Origin: Zhihengliuella halotolerans
Lineage (GTDB): Bacteria; Actinomycetota; Actinomycetes; Actinomycetales; Micrococcaceae
Length of the DNA stretch: 64,000 bases
Direction of reading: 5' to 3'
Assembly (NCBI RefSeq): GCF_004217565.1
Contig: NZ_SHLA01000001.1
Coordinates: forward strand, 1,860,001 to 1,924,000
The notes beneath the pieces are model-generated. The model saw nothing but the letters and a program-made list of their open reading frames with translations. It made no database searches and had not been told where the DNA came from. The position numbers were made by a program, and so were the translations under genes. Positions 1 through 8,571 of the stretch are shown here, piece after piece; position 1 is the stretch's first letter, and each line of letters opens with the position of its first letter.

Positions 1-327
1 GAAGAAGGCCCCGTGGCAGAGCGCAGCCACGATGCGCCCGACCATCATCGCGTCGTAGGTCGGGGCCACAGCGCAGAGCACGTTGCCGGCGATGAAGAGG
101 ACGAGCAGCACCAGGAGTGCGACTTTGCGGTTGACGCGGGTCAGAGCCAGTGTGACGGCGATGGCACCGATGGCGACGGCGAGAGCGTAACCCGAGATGA
201 GGTATCCGGCCTGGGTCTCGGTGACCTCGAAATCACGGGCCACGTTGGGCAGGAGCCCCATGATGACGAACTCGGTCAGGCCGATGCCGAAACCGCCGAG
301 CGCGAGCGCGATGAGTGCTGCGGGCAT
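1..327 (-). CDS. MFS transporter, partial (N-terminal part only)
   Basis: The reading frame starts with ATG at 327 and runs off the left edge, so only about 109 residues are visible. The visible protein begins MPAALIALALGGFGIGLTEF, and its hydrophobic stretches fit the first three or so membrane segments of a 12-TM major facilitator. The LTEFVIMGLLPNVA segment is typical of the AraJ/YdhP-like drug-efflux branch of the DHA1 family. An AAGGGG ribosome binding site precedes the start. It is divergent from a MarR regulator, and a 10-bp inverted repeat lies between them. Efflux under MarR repression is the likely arrangement. The substrate cannot be told. Confidence 0.85.
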   Translation of the reverse strand, partial: MPAALIALALGGFGIGLTEFVIMGLLPNVARDFEVTETQAGYLISGYALAVAIGAIAVTLALTRVNRKVALLVLLVLFIAGNVLCAVAPTYDAMMVGRIVAALCHGAFF

Positions 328-397
328 GAAAAATCCCCTTCTGGATGATGAGCGAGAAACTGGCGACCTGCGGTGATAACCAGCGCATGCAATGATT

Positions 398-425
398 GCG
401 TGTGCAAATAAATAGTTGCACACGC
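398..425. promoter_or_regulatory. Inverted repeat, probable MarR operator
   Basis: GCGTGTGCAA (398-407) and TTGCACACGC (416-425) form a perfect 10-bp inverted repeat around an AT-rich 8-nt spacer. It lies in the divergent gap between the MFS gene and the MarR gene. Size and placement fit a MarR dimer site controlling both directions. That the neighbouring MarR binds here is inference. Confidence 0.65.
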
Positions 426-510
426 CTTATATCGGCGCAAGGTGGTATTGTGTGACGACCACCTCGCCCACTCCGGGATCCGAGGCCGCACGCCACGAGG
501 AGGCAGCCGA

Positions 511-981
511 ATGTCGATCGCCGACGACGCCGTGGAGATCCGTTCCCGAGGCTGGCGCCGGCTGACGGCCCTGCACGCCCTGATCGAGACGGACCTCGAG
601 AAGTGCCTGCAGTCCAGCCACTCGTTGTCGGTCGTCGAGTTCACGGTCCTCGACGCTCTGAGCCGCCAGGACGGCTGGCACATGCGTATGAGCCAGCTGG
701 CCCGCGCAGCGGCACTCTCGAGCAGCGCGACGACGCGCCTCGTGACCCGCCTCGAGAACCGGAACCTCCTGACGCGCATCCTCTGCGCGGACGACCGCCG
801 AGGCATCTACACGGAACTCACCGGCGCAGGCCGGGAGCTGCTCGCGGCGGCGCGTCCGACGCACGACGCCGTCCTGGAGGCCACGCTCGCGCGCGCGCAG
901 GAAGTCCCGGAGCTCGCACCGCTCGTCGAGGCGCTGCACCTCGTGCCCGCCCGACCGCAGACGACTAGCGCCGACGCCTGA
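511..981 (+). CDS. MarR family transcriptional regulator
   Basis: 156 residues, the usual MarR length. The centre carries the winged helix-turn-helix (MRMSQLARAAALSSSATTRLVTRLENRNLLTR is its core, about residues 55-87), followed by the wing with DDRRGIYTELTGAG. The start is the ATG at 511, chosen for the AGGAGG motif about 8 nt upstream; an in-frame start at 442 would add a non-conserved extension. It probably represses the divergent MFS exporter through the inverted repeat at 398-425 and responds to small aromatic or toxic ligands, as family members do. The ligand is unknown. Confidence 0.85.
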   Translation: MSIADDAVEIRSRGWRRLTALHALIETDLEKCLQSSHSLSVVEFTVLDALSRQDGWHMRMSQLARAAALSSSATTRLVTRLENRNLLTRILCADDRRGIYTELTGAGRELLAAARPTHDAVLEATLARAQEVPELAPLVEALHLVPARPQTTSADA

Positions 982-984
982 CGC

Positions 985-1485
985 CTACCCGACGAGCAGG
1001 GCTGCCGCGGTGCCGACGATCATGAACGGGCCGAACGGGATGGACGACTTCAGGTTCGCCTTCTTCGTCAGGACGAGCACCATCGCGTAGAGGCCGCCGA
1101 GCAGGAACGACGCGAACGTGCCGAGCAGCAGGTGCTGCCAACTGGCCAGGCCGAGGTGCATGCCGAGCACGCCGGCCAGCTTCACGTCTCCCATGCCCAT
1201 GCCCTTCGGCTGGATCAAGTGCAGCACCAGGTACACGCCGAAGAGGATCGCCCCGCCGGCGAGCATCCGCCACGCGTCGGAGCCCTGGCCGGCGAACAGG
1301 GCTGCCGAACCCATCAACGCGGCAGCCACCAGGTACCAGGGACCCACGATCCGGTTGGGCAGCCGGTGGGTGCGGGCGTCGATGATCGCCAAGCGCGTGC
1401 CGAGGAAGACGAAGACGACGACGGCGAGCGCCAGCAGCCACAGGGACAGGATGCTGGACGCGTACGCGGAGAACACGGAGACCAT
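985..1485 (-). CDS. A24 family prepilin peptidase, short form
   Basis: About 166 residues, almost all hydrophobic, with five or six membrane segments. The aspartyl-protease motifs of type IV prepilin peptidases are present: IDARTHRLPN near residue 40 and GMGDVKLAGVLG near residue 100, giving the two catalytic aspartates. The N-terminal cytoplasmic methyltransferase domain of PilD is absent, as in the short TadV/CpaA-like forms. The start at 1485 is chosen because a TAGCGT -10 box ends 7 nt upstream; GTG at 1494 is the alternative. No pilin or Tad genes are in the window, so its substrate pilus must be encoded elsewhere. Confidence 0.85.
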   Translation of the reverse strand: MVSVFSAYASSILSLWLLALAVVVFVFLGTRLAIIDARTHRLPNRIVGPWYLVAAALMGSAALFAGQGSDAWRMLAGGAILFGVYLVLHLIQPKGMGMGDVKLAGVLGMHLGLASWQHLLLGTFASFLLGGLYAMVLVLTKKANLKSSIPFGPFMIVGTAAALLVG

Positions 1486-1492
1486 ACCCATC

Positions 1493-1498
1493 ACGCTA
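1493..1498 (-). promoter_or_regulatory. -10 box, leaderless start of prepilin peptidase
   Basis: TAGCGT on the minus strand ends 7 nt before ATG 1485, the spacing expected for a leaderless transcript. Confidence 0.5.
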
Positions 1499-1506
1499 CT
1501 GCACCA

Positions 1507-1522
1507 CCGGTGACGTCACCGG
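1507..1522. promoter_or_regulatory. 16-bp perfect palindrome in a divergent promoter
   Basis: CCGGTGACGTCACCGG is a perfect palindrome. It lies between the -10 boxes of the minus-strand peptidase (1493-1498) and the plus-strand hypothetical gene (1533-1538), covering the likely -35 region of both. It looks like a dimer operator; no regulator gene is adjacent. Confidence 0.45.
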
Positions 1523-1532
1523 CGCGAAGGTT

Positions 1533-1538
1533 TAGGCT
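1533..1538 (+). promoter_or_regulatory. -10 box, leaderless start of hypothetical gene
   Basis: TAGGCT, then 6 nt, then ATG 1545. No Shine-Dalgarno sequence fits, so a leaderless mRNA is likely and it fixes the start. Confidence 0.55.
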
Positions 1539-1544
1539 GTGGAT

Positions 1545-2357
1545 ATGTCCCCCGATGCCGCTACCCCGAATGCTCTGGACGACGTGAACGTCCCGGGCGG
1601 CGACGCCACGCGGTTCCGCCGCCTCTGCCGCTCCTCGCCGTGGCGCTGGGAGTCGCTGCGCTTCAGCGTCGAATGGCGTGCCCCGCACGCGGGGGCCGAC
1701 GACGTCGTGCCGGTCCCCCGGGTGAACGCGTGGCTGCGCCGCCCGGATGCCCTGCGCGTCGAGTCCGACGACGCCCGGCTGCTGTTCAGCACGACGCGCA
1801 TCAACGACTCCAAGGACGCCTTCTACGTCACGGGCTCTCGCTCGCCCTGGCTCCTGCCGCCTCGTCTCGTGGCACCCGTCTACGACGACGAGGGGCTCGT
1901 GCAGCGCCGCCCCGAGGCCAAGTACGGCGACCCGGTCTTCGGCAACGGGCGCTGGGCGGCGATGCTTGACCCCGTGGAGCTGGCCGGCAACTCCGACGTG
2001 CCGGTCGATACCGCGTTCGAGAACGTCGTCGAGTTGCACGGGTTGGCCTCGGTCACGCACGCCGGGCGCCCCGCGATGGAGGCCGTCCTCACTCCGAACC
2101 GATCCTTCGAACCGGCGCACGCGGGCCAGCCGCTGATCGGGCTGGGCACTCCTGCCCCGCGCACCCGCGTGCGCATCGACGCAGCGACGAGCGTCTGCGT
2201 CGAGGCCGAGGTGCTCGACGGCGAGAGTGCGGGCGCGGGGCATTCGCTGAGCATCCACGCCGTCGACGAGTACATGCTCGACGACCTGTTCGTCGAGCAC
2301 TCGGTGGATCTGACGGACGTACGAGACCACATCCCGTGGGTGGTCGGCGAGTGGTGA
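1545..2357 (+). CDS. Conserved-looking hypothetical protein
   Basis: 270 residues, soluble, acidic, with no signal peptide or membrane segment. I do not recognise the family. Segments such as WRWESLRFSVEW, RPEAKYGDPVFGNGRWAAMLDP and DEYMLDDLFVEHSV look structured, which argues for a folded globular protein. The start at 1545 is favoured over GTG 1539 by the TAGGCT box 6 nt upstream. It overlaps the following GNAT gene by 4 nt (GTGA), so the two are probably co-translated. The repeated YDDEGL, EAKYGD and similar segments might be used for substrate binding, but no function should be assigned. Confidence 0.7.
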   Translation: MSPDAATPNALDDVNVPGGDATRFRRLCRSSPWRWESLRFSVEWRAPHAGADDVVPVPRVNAWLRRPDALRVESDDARLLFSTTRINDSKDAFYVTGSRSPWLLPPRLVAPVYDDEGLVQRRPEAKYGDPVFGNGRWAAMLDPVELAGNSDVPVDTAFENVVELHGLASVTHAGRPAMEAVLTPNRSFEPAHAGQPLIGLGTPAPRTRVRIDAATSVCVEAEVLDGESAGAGHSLSIHAVDEYMLDDLFVEHSVDLTDVRDHIPWVVGEW

Positions 2358-2992
2358 CGGGGCACTGGCCGCTCTTCGACCTGGAGCTGAGGACACCGCG
2401 GCTGCGCCTGCGGGTCATCCGCGATGAAGATCTCGAAGCGATGATCGAGGCCGCTCTCTCCGGTATCCACCCGCCCGAGCGCAATCCGTTCTCCTTCCCC
2501 TGGACGTCGGCGACCGCCACCGAGCTGCCGACCAACACGGCCGTACACGTGTGGCGCACCCGCGCAGCAACCGACCCGGACGCGTGGACGCTGCCCCTCG
2601 GGGTCTGGGCGGAGGGCACCTTCGTCGGCGTTCAGGACATCACGGCCACCGGCTTCCGGGCGTTGCGCTGCGTCGGCACCGGCTCCTGGCTGCGCTCTTC
2701 CGCGCAGGGCGCCGGGCTCGGCAAGGAGATGCGCGCGGCAGGGCTGGCCTACGCGTTCGACTATCTCGGGGCGACGGCGGCCGGGTCCGAGGCGGCGGCC
2801 TGGAACGAGGCCTCGCTCGGCGTCTCCCGCTCCCTCGGCTACACCCCGAACGGGGTGCGCCGCGAGCTGTGGGGCGACCAGGTCGAAGACGTGCAGTACG
2901 TGCACGTGAGCCCGGAGACCTTTCGGCGCCCCGACTGGGAGCTCGGGGTCTCAGGCCACGATTCCGTCGCCGCGTTCCTGCGCCTGCCCTGA
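2354..2992 (+). CDS. GNAT family N-acetyltransferase
   Basis: 212 residues. LRTPRLRLRVIRDEDLEAMI near the N-terminus is the start of the RimJ/RimL-type acetyltransferase fold. SSAQGAGLGKEMRAAGLAYAF (near residue 115) supplies the acetyl-CoA pyrophosphate-binding motif A, and NEASLGVSRSLGY matches the conserved N..S..V..KLGF region. The start at GTG 2354 overlaps the stop of the upstream hypothetical gene by 4 nt, suggesting translational coupling; an in-frame start at 2336 is possible. Likely role: acetylation of a protein N-terminus or a small amine. The substrate is unknown. Confidence 0.82.
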   Translation: MTGHWPLFDLELRTPRLRLRVIRDEDLEAMIEAALSGIHPPERNPFSFPWTSATATELPTNTAVHVWRTRAATDPDAWTLPLGVWAEGTFVGVQDITATGFRALRCVGTGSWLRSSAQGAGLGKEMRAAGLAYAFDYLGATAAGSEAAAWNEASLGVSRSLGYTPNGVRRELWGDQVEDVQYVHVSPETFRRPDWELGVSGHDSVAAFLRLP

Positions 2993-3018
2993 CCACGCGG
3001 CCGGGCAGGCGCGGAACG

Positions 3019-4449
3019 TCAGGCCGGCGGACCCTCGAGCAGCTCGGTGACGAGCGCTGCGATCGGCGAACGCTCGGACCGGGTGAGCGTGATGTGCCCG
3101 AAGAGCGGGTGCCCCTTGAGCGTCTCGACGACGGCGGCGACGCCGTCGTGCCGTCCCACCCGGAGGTTGTCGCGCTGGGCGACGTCGTGCGTGAGCACGA
3201 TCTTCGAGTTCTGGCCGATGCGGCTCATGACCGTCAGCAGCACGTTCTTCTCGAGCGACTGGGCCTCGTCGACGATGACGAACGAGTCGTGCAGCGAGCG
3301 CCCGCGGATGTGGGTCAGCGGCAGCACCTCGAGGATGCCGCGTTCCATGACCTCCTCCATGACGTTCGGGCTCACGAGCGCGCCGAGCGTGTCGAAGACC
3401 GCCTGCGCCCAGGGGTTCATCTTCTCGTTCTCGGAGCCGGGCAGGTAGCCGAGCTCCTGGCCGCCGACCGCGTAGAGCGGGCGGAAGACCACGATCTTCT
3501 TGTGCTCGCGCCGCTCGAGCACCGCCTCGAGGCCGGCGCAAAGCGCGAGGGCCGACTTGCCGGTACCGGCGCGGCCGCCGAGGGAGACGATCCCGACCGT
3601 CGGGTCCATGAGCAGGTCGATGGCCAGGCGCTGCTCCGCGGAGCGTCCGTGCACGCCGAAGACCTCCCGGTCCCCGCGCACGAGCCGGGTCAGGCCGTCG
3701 TCGCCGACCCGGCCGAGCGCCGAGCCGCGGCTGGATTGCAGGACCAGACCCGTGTTGGTCGGCATGACGGCGGCTTCGGCGATGTGCACGGCCTCCCCGC
3801 TGTAGAGGTCGTTCACGTCGTCGTCCACGACGGAGACGTCTGCGGTACCGGTCCAGCCGGAGTCGGCGACGAGCTCGTTGCGGTACTCGTCGGCCTGCAG
3901 ACCCATGGCCGAGGCCTTCACGCGCATCGGCAGGTCCTTGGAGACGACCGTGACGTCGCGGCCCTCGTCGGCGAAGTTCTTGGCGACGGCGAGGATACGC
4001 GAGTCGTTGTCGGTGCCGCGGAAACCAACGGGCAGCACCTCGGTCGAGACGTGGTTGAGCTCGACGCGCAGGGACCCGCCGCCGGGCAGGTCGATCGGCT
4101 TGTCGAGACCGCCGGAGCTCACGCGCATCTCGTCGAGCAGCCGCAGCGCCTGCCGGGCGAAGTAGCCGATCTCGCCGTCGTGCCGCTTCTTCTCGAGCTC
4201 CGCGATGACCACGATCGGGACGATCACCTCGTGTTCGGCGAAGCGCAGTAGCGCTTTCGGATCGGAAATCATGACCGACGTATCGAGCACGTACGACTTG
4301 GTGCCGACGCTCTGGCGTTCGGCGACCGAGGCGGCCTCGGCCGCGGCCGCGAGCGGCCCGGTCATCGGATCCGACGCGCCCTGATCCCGGACTTCCCCAT
4401 CCGGCATCGTGCGCTCGTTGGTGGTTTCAGTCTCTGCAGCCACAGTCAC
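3019..4449 (-). CDS. PhoH2: PIN-domain/PhoH ATPase fusion
   Basis: 476 residues. An N-terminal PIN ribonuclease domain ([12 protein letters not shown], Asp56) spans about residues 50-185. A PhoH helicase-like ATPase domain follows, with Walker [10 protein letters not shown] (291-299) and Walker B VIVDEAQ near residue 395. This two-domain form is PhoH2, reported as an RNA helicase/RNase in mycobacteria (Rv1095). The first 45 residues look disordered. The start is uncertain: GTG 4449 or GTG 4443, the latter with GGGGAG just upstream. It follows the cis-prenyltransferase gene on the same strand after a 258-nt gap that contains a 7-bp hairpin (4518-4535) but no other gene. Confidence 0.9.
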   Translation of the reverse strand: MTVAAETETTNERTMPDGEVRDQGASDPMTGPLAAAAEAASVAERQSVGTKSYVLDTSVMISDPKALLRFAEHEVIVPIVVIAELEKKRHDGEIGYFARQALRLLDEMRVSSGGLDKPIDLPGGGSLRVELNHVSTEVLPVGFRGTDNDSRILAVAKNFADEGRDVTVVSKDLPMRVKASAMGLQADEYRNELVADSGWTGTADVSVVDDDVNDLYSGEAVHIAEAAVMPTNTGLVLQSSRGSALGRVGDDGLTRLVRGDREVFGVHGRSAEQRLAIDLLMDPTVGIVSLGGRAGTGKSALALCAGLEAVLERREHKKIVVFRPLYAVGGQELGYLPGSENEKMNPWAQAVFDTLGALVSPNVMEEVMERGILEVLPLTHIRGRSLHDSFVIVDEAQSLEKNVLLTVMSRIGQNSKIVLTHDVAQRDNLRVGRHDGVAAVVETLKGHPLFGHITLTRSERSPIAALVTELLEGPPA

Positions 4450-4707
4450 TCCCCATCTCTCGCCCGCCGAGGGCGCGAGGCCTCCGGCGGCTTGGTTCGG
4501 GTTCGCCGGGCGGCCGTGAGGCCGGGACCGGCCTCCCTGGAGTGCTGAGCAAGATGCAGATGATCGGGCTCTTTCAGGTGGCGTTTCCGGTGGGGCGGCG
4601 TTTTACCGTCCTGACGCCCACGCTAATCCCATGGTTGTAATTTGCCTAGGGTTTTCCGCTGTTTCCGCCGTGAATTCCGCGTAAACGCCCGACGACGCCC
4701 ACGGTCT

Positions 4708-5481
4708 TCAGGAGCCGAAGCGGCGTTGGCGGCGCGCGTAGTCGCGCAGGGCCCGCAGGAAGTCGACCTTGCGGAAGTCGGGCCAGAGGGCCTCGCAGAA
4801 GTAGAACTCGCTGTAGGCGCTCTGCCACGTCATGAAGCCGGAGAGGCGCTGCTCGCCTGAGGTGCGGATGACCAGATCCGGATCCGGCTGGCCGCGGGTG
4901 TAGAGGTAGCGGGAGATGTCGTCGATCACGAGCGCGTCGGCGATCTCCTCGGCGCTGCGCCCCGCAGCCGCCTCGGTGCGCACGTGCTCCCTGATCGCGT
5001 CGACGATCTCCCGGCGCCCGCCGTAGCCGACCGCCATGTTCACGACGAGCCCGCCCGCCCCGTGCGTGCGGTCCGCGAGGTCGCACAGCTTGTCGGCGAG
5101 GTAGTCGGGCAGCAGCTCGAGCGCGCCGACGGGGTGGACCCGGCGGCTCGGGTTCTCCCCCAGCCGGTCCAGCAGGTTCGCGATGATCGAGACCAGCGTC
5201 TCGAGCTCCGCGGTCGAGCGCTTCATGTTGTCAGTCGAGAGCATGTACAGCGTGACGTTGCGTATGCCAAGATCGTCGCACCAGTCCAGGAACTGCAGGA
5301 TGTTGTCGGCTCCGGCCTGGTGTCCGTGCGACGTTGGCGCCCCCGCAAGCTTGGCCCATCGGCGGTTGCCGTCGACCATCATCCCGATATGAGCGGGCAG
5401 CTTGTCGGCAGGGAGCTCGCGGGTGAGGAACTTCGTCAGCCGTCGTTCGTAGTAACGGTAGAGGACCGTCGGCAGTTTCAC
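4708..5481 (-). CDS. Isoprenyl transferase (cis-prenyltransferase family)
   Basis: 257 residues. It has the UppS fold signature MMVDGNRRWAKLAG, with catalytic Asp37, and the C-terminal LVIRTSGEQRLSGFMTWQSAYSEFYF pyrophosphate-binding and dimer motif. The enzyme condenses isopentenyl diphosphate in cis. The variant NRRWA (instead of NGRWA) is what I recall for the short-chain (Z)-farnesyl diphosphate synthase Rv1086 of M. tuberculosis, rather than the longer-chain synthase. It also neighbours hemolysin III as in mycobacteria, so a short-chain product is plausible. The GTG start at 5481 is chosen for GAAGGGGG upstream; ATG 5523 would extend it. Confidence 0.88.
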   Translation of the reverse strand: MKLPTVLYRYYERRLTKFLTRELPADKLPAHIGMMVDGNRRWAKLAGAPTSHGHQAGADNILQFLDWCDDLGIRNVTLYMLSTDNMKRSTAELETLVSIIANLLDRLGENPSRRVHPVGALELLPDYLADKLCDLADRTHGAGGLVVNMAVGYGGRREIVDAIREHVRTEAAAGRSAEEIADALVIDDISRYLYTRGQPDPDLVIRTSGEQRLSGFMTWQSAYSEFYFCEALWPDFRKVDFLRALRDYARRQRRFGS

Positions 5482-5602
5482 GGCGCCCCCTTCCGTCACC
5501 TCGCGCCCGTGGTGCACCCTCATACGCTACCGCCTCCGGGGACCCGAACCGCGTCACGCCCTGATCGAGACGCGCACCACAGATTGTTACCGAATAGTAA
5601 GT

Positions 5603-5608
5603 TAGGCT
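5603..5608 (+). promoter_or_regulatory. -10 box, leaderless start of trhA
   Basis: TAGGCT, then 6 nt, then ATG 5615, with no Shine-Dalgarno sequence. A leaderless transcript is likely. Confidence 0.6.
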
Positions 5609-5614
5609 CGATCC

Positions 5615-6337
5615 ATGCAGAACAGCGCCCCTTCCGGCCGACCGCTGAGCACGGCGTCCGCCCGCCGGCTCCGCAACCGGCTGAAGATCCAGCGGAGCAA
5701 CCTCGACGAGTTCAAGCCACGTCTGCGCGGCTGGATCCACGCGGCCATGGTCCCGATCGCGCTCGCCGCCGGCATCGTGCTCATCGCCCTCGCCCCGGGT
5801 ACTCTCGGCAAGGCCACAACCTCGATCTACGCCCTCACGGGCCTGCTGCTGTTCTCCGTCTCAGCGGTCTACCACCGCGGCAACTGGTCGCCGAAGGTCA
5901 GGCTGGTCCTGAAACGGCTGGACCACACCAACATCATGCTCATCATCGCCGGCAGCTACACGCCGCTGGCGGCCTTCCTGCTGCCCCAGGACAAGGCGAC
6001 CTGGCTGCTCGCCGGCGTCTGGTCGGGCGCGCTGGCCGGCATTGCGTTCCGACTGTTCTTCACGCATGCGCCGCGCTGGCTCTACGTGCCGGTCTACATC
6101 CTGCTCGGGCTGGCGTCCCTGATCTTCATCGGCGACTTCTTCGCCGCGTCGGTCCCGGCCGCCGTGCTCGTCTGCGTCGGCGGCGCCGCCTACATCGCGG
6201 GCGCCATCATCTACGCGCTCAAGCGCCCCAACCTGCATCTCGAGTGGTTCGGCTTCCACGAGCTCTTCCACGCGTTCACGGTCGGCGGCTTCGTCTGCCA
6301 CTACATCGCGATCATGATCGCGGTCGTCGGCACATAG
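5615..6337 (+). CDS. trhA: Hemolysin III / PAQR family membrane protein TrhA
   Basis: 240 residues with seven predicted membrane segments. The conserved metal-site pattern of the PAQR/hemolysin III (CREST) superfamily is visible: SAVYHRGNW in the second segment, LDHTNIMLIIAGSYTP, and HELFHAFTVGGFVCHY near the C-terminus. Family members affect membrane homeostasis and may act as metal-dependent amidases; the exact reaction here is unknown. It is divergent from the cis-prenyltransferase gene, the same arrangement as Rv1085c/Rv1086. Its last 26 nt overlap the convergent DUF255 gene. Confidence 0.88.
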   Translation: MQNSAPSGRPLSTASARRLRNRLKIQRSNLDEFKPRLRGWIHAAMVPIALAAGIVLIALAPGTLGKATTSIYALTGLLLFSVSAVYHRGNWSPKVRLVLKRLDHTNIMLIIAGSYTPLAAFLLPQDKATWLLAGVWSGALAGIAFRLFFTHAPRWLYVPVYILLGLASLIFIGDFFAASVPAAVLVCVGGAAYIAGAIIYALKRPNLHLEWFGFHELFHAFTVGGFVCHYIAIMIAVVGT

Positions 6338-8519
6338 CCGCCTCCAGCGCGGCCGCGTCGCCCACGGGCGCCGCGCACACGTGTGAGCGGCACAGATAGG
6401 CGCGGAGGCCTCCGTCGGCGCCGGGCGTCTTGCCCCGCGCCAGCGCGGGTGCGTCCCGCGTCTCGGGTACGACGTCGGCGTCCGCCTCGAGCGCGATCGC
6501 CCCGCCCCGCACGGCGAGACGAAGGCACGCCGCCCGCTCGGCGTCGGTGCCGCCGGCGACGGCCAGGCTCGCATCCCGCTCTACGCGGACGGCGGCCGCG
6601 AGTGCCGTTCCGAACTGCGCCGGGGCCTTGGCGCCCACGCGCCGCACGTGGTCGACGAGCTCGCCCGCGCGCCCGACCTTCGCGGGCTCCGCTTCGAACC
6701 CGCCCTGGTTCAGCAGGGCCGTGGCGTACAGCGCGAGCGCGCTCGGCGTCGCTGAATCCAGTCCCTCCATCGGGGCCCGGCCACCGCGGGCCGCTGAGAG
6801 CAGCTCAGTCTTCGGGGCGTCCCGCGCCTCCCCGCCGGCGGCCAGCCCGAACCGACCCTCAGCCGCGGCCAGCACCTCACCAGCGCGCCGCACCCACTCG
6901 CCCGGCGCGGTACCGGCCTCCAGATCCGCCCCGCCCGAGACATCCGCGCTGGCGCCCTGCCGCGGCACGTGCCCCGCAACCGTCGCGAGCGCCTGGAAGC
7001 CGAGCGCGACTCCCGCATAGTCCTCGAGCAGGCCGCCGCCGGGGCGGTAGGCGAGCCGGGCCAGTGCGGCGTCTTCGGCGCTGAAGTGCTCGCGCCACAG
7101 GTACTCACCCAACCGCGCGGCGAGGTCCAACATCTCCGGCTCCTCGAGCAGCAGCCCGGCTTCGGCCAGCGCTCGCACGGCGAGCCCGTTCCAGCCGGCG
7201 ACGACCTTCTCGTCCCGCCGCGGCTGGGCCTGCCCTGCCCGCACCTGACGCAGCGTCGGCACGACGGCGTCCCACGCCCGCCACTGCGCGGCGTCGGGGA
7301 CACGCTCGAAGGCCACGGTGACCGGGACGTCGTCGTACCCGGGGGCGTCGACGCGGCCCGCGGGGGCCGCGGGCTCCTCGGGTGAGCGGCCGGCGAGCAG
7401 CGGTTCGAGCGTCTCCCAGACGTCACAGCGCGTTCCGGCCTCGCGTAGCTCAGCCCGGCTGAAGAGGTAGGTGGCGCCCTCGATGTGGGTGCCGTCGTCC
7501 ATCACGGTGTCGGCGTCGAGCGAGGAGGCCAGGCCGGCCGCGCGCCCGTCCGCGTCCGTGAGCAGTAGTTCGCGGCGCATCCAGCCCGCGGTGCCGCGTG
7601 CGAGCCGGGCGCCGAGATCCCGCTGGTCGGGGTCGTCGGAGAGTGCGGCGAACCGGGCGGCATGGCGCAGCAACTGGGCGTTGTCGTAGAGCATCTTCTC
7701 GAAGTGCGGCACGCGCCAGGCGGCGTCGACGCAGTAGCGGGCGAAGCCGCCGCCGACGTGGTCGACGAGGGCTCCGGCGGCCATCGCCTCGAACGTGCGA
7801 CCGGCGAGTTCCAGAGCTTCGGGATGCTCTCCCGCGGAGGCGAGCTCGAGCAGGTAGTCGAGAGTCGACGACGGCGGGAACTTGGGAGCCGGCCCGAACC
7901 CGCCGGTGGTGTCCTCGTCGGCTGCGAGCCGAGCGAGCACGGCGGCGTGCACGGGTTCGAGCGCTCCCGGGGCGGCGTCGTGCAGGGTCGAGAGGCCGAG
8001 GAGGTCGCGCTGGGCGTCGGCCATGTCGCCGAGATGCGCGGCGAGGTGGCCGGCCTGCTCCTCGACGGAGGTGCGGCGCTGACTCCAGGCCTCGTTCACG
8101 CCGGCGAGAACCTGCCCGAAGGACGGCAGGCCGTGACGCGGTGCGGGCGGGAAGTAGGTGCCGGCGTGGAAGGTGCGACCGTCGGGCAGCGCGAAGACGC
8201 TCATGGGCCAGCCGCCTTGGCCGGTGAGGGTCTGCGTGGCCGCCATGTAGACGGCGTCGACGTCGGGGTGCTCCTCGCGGTCGACCTTGACCGCGACGAA
8301 GTTCCGGTTGAGGTAGTCGGCGATCGTCGCATCGTCGAAGCTTTCGGCGGACATGACGTGGCACCAGTGGCAGGCTGCGTAGCCGATGGAGAGGAAGACG
8401 GGCACGTCGCGGCGGTCGGCCTCGGCGAACGCGTCCGACCCGTACTGCCACCAGTCGACTCCCTGATGCGCATGCTGGAGCAGGTAGGCCGAATGCGCGT
8501 CCGCTAGTCGATTCGTCAT
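6312..8519 (-). CDS. DUF255 (YyaL/spermatogenesis-associated 20-like) thioredoxin-domain protein
   Basis: 735 residues, somewhat longer than the usual 600-700. The N-terminal thioredoxin-like domain carries the characteristic CHWCHVM motif (CxxC at 50-53), then NFVAVKVDREEHPDVDAVY and GGWPMSVFALPDG. The rest is an (alpha/alpha)6-barrel-like region resembling cellobiose epimerase (FEKMLYDNAQLL, EKVVAGWNGLAVRAL). Biochemical function is not established for the family. ATG 8519 is the start, because CACAAT ends 6 nt upstream as a weak -10 box. It is the counterpart of Rv1084. It runs 26 nt into the convergent trhA gene. Confidence 0.88.
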   Translation of the reverse strand: MTNRLADAHSAYLLQHAHQGVDWWQYGSDAFAEADRRDVPVFLSIGYAACHWCHVMSAESFDDATIADYLNRNFVAVKVDREEHPDVDAVYMAATQTLTGQGGWPMSVFALPDGRTFHAGTYFPPAPRHGLPSFGQVLAGVNEAWSQRRTSVEEQAGHLAAHLGDMADAQRDLLGLSTLHDAAPGALEPVHAAVLARLAADEDTTGGFGPAPKFPPSSTLDYLLELASAGEHPEALELAGRTFEAMAAGALVDHVGGGFARYCVDAAWRVPHFEKMLYDNAQLLRHAARFAALSDDPDQRDLGARLARGTAGWMRRELLLTDADGRAAGLASSLDADTVMDDGTHIEGATYLFSRAELREAGTRCDVWETLEPLLAGRSPEEPAAPAGRVDAPGYDDVPVTVAFERVPDAAQWRAWDAVVPTLRQVRAGQAQPRRDEKVVAGWNGLAVRALAEAGLLLEEPEMLDLAARLGEYLWREHFSAEDAALARLAYRPGGGLLEDYAGVALGFQALATVAGHVPRQGASADVSGGADLEAGTAPGEWVRRAGEVLAAAEGRFGLAAGGEARDAPKTELLSAARGGRAPMEGLDSATPSALALYATALLNQGGFEAEPAKVGRAGELVDHVRRVGAKAPAQFGTALAAAVRVERDASLAVAGGTDAERAACLRLAVRGGAIALEADADVVPETRDAPALARGKTPGADGGLRAYLCRSHVCAAPVGDAAALEAAMCRRPRS

Positions 8520-8571
8520 GCGGCCATTGTGGCACCCACGCCGCCGGCGCGGCAGAGCCACAATCGGAGCG

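Noticed and set aside
2551-4251. Open frame of 566 codons on the plus strand across the GNAT gene and antisense to phoH2
   Set aside because: The translation is rich in Arg, Gly and Ala with no motif, while phoH2 on the other strand has full domains. It is a GC-rich shadow frame.
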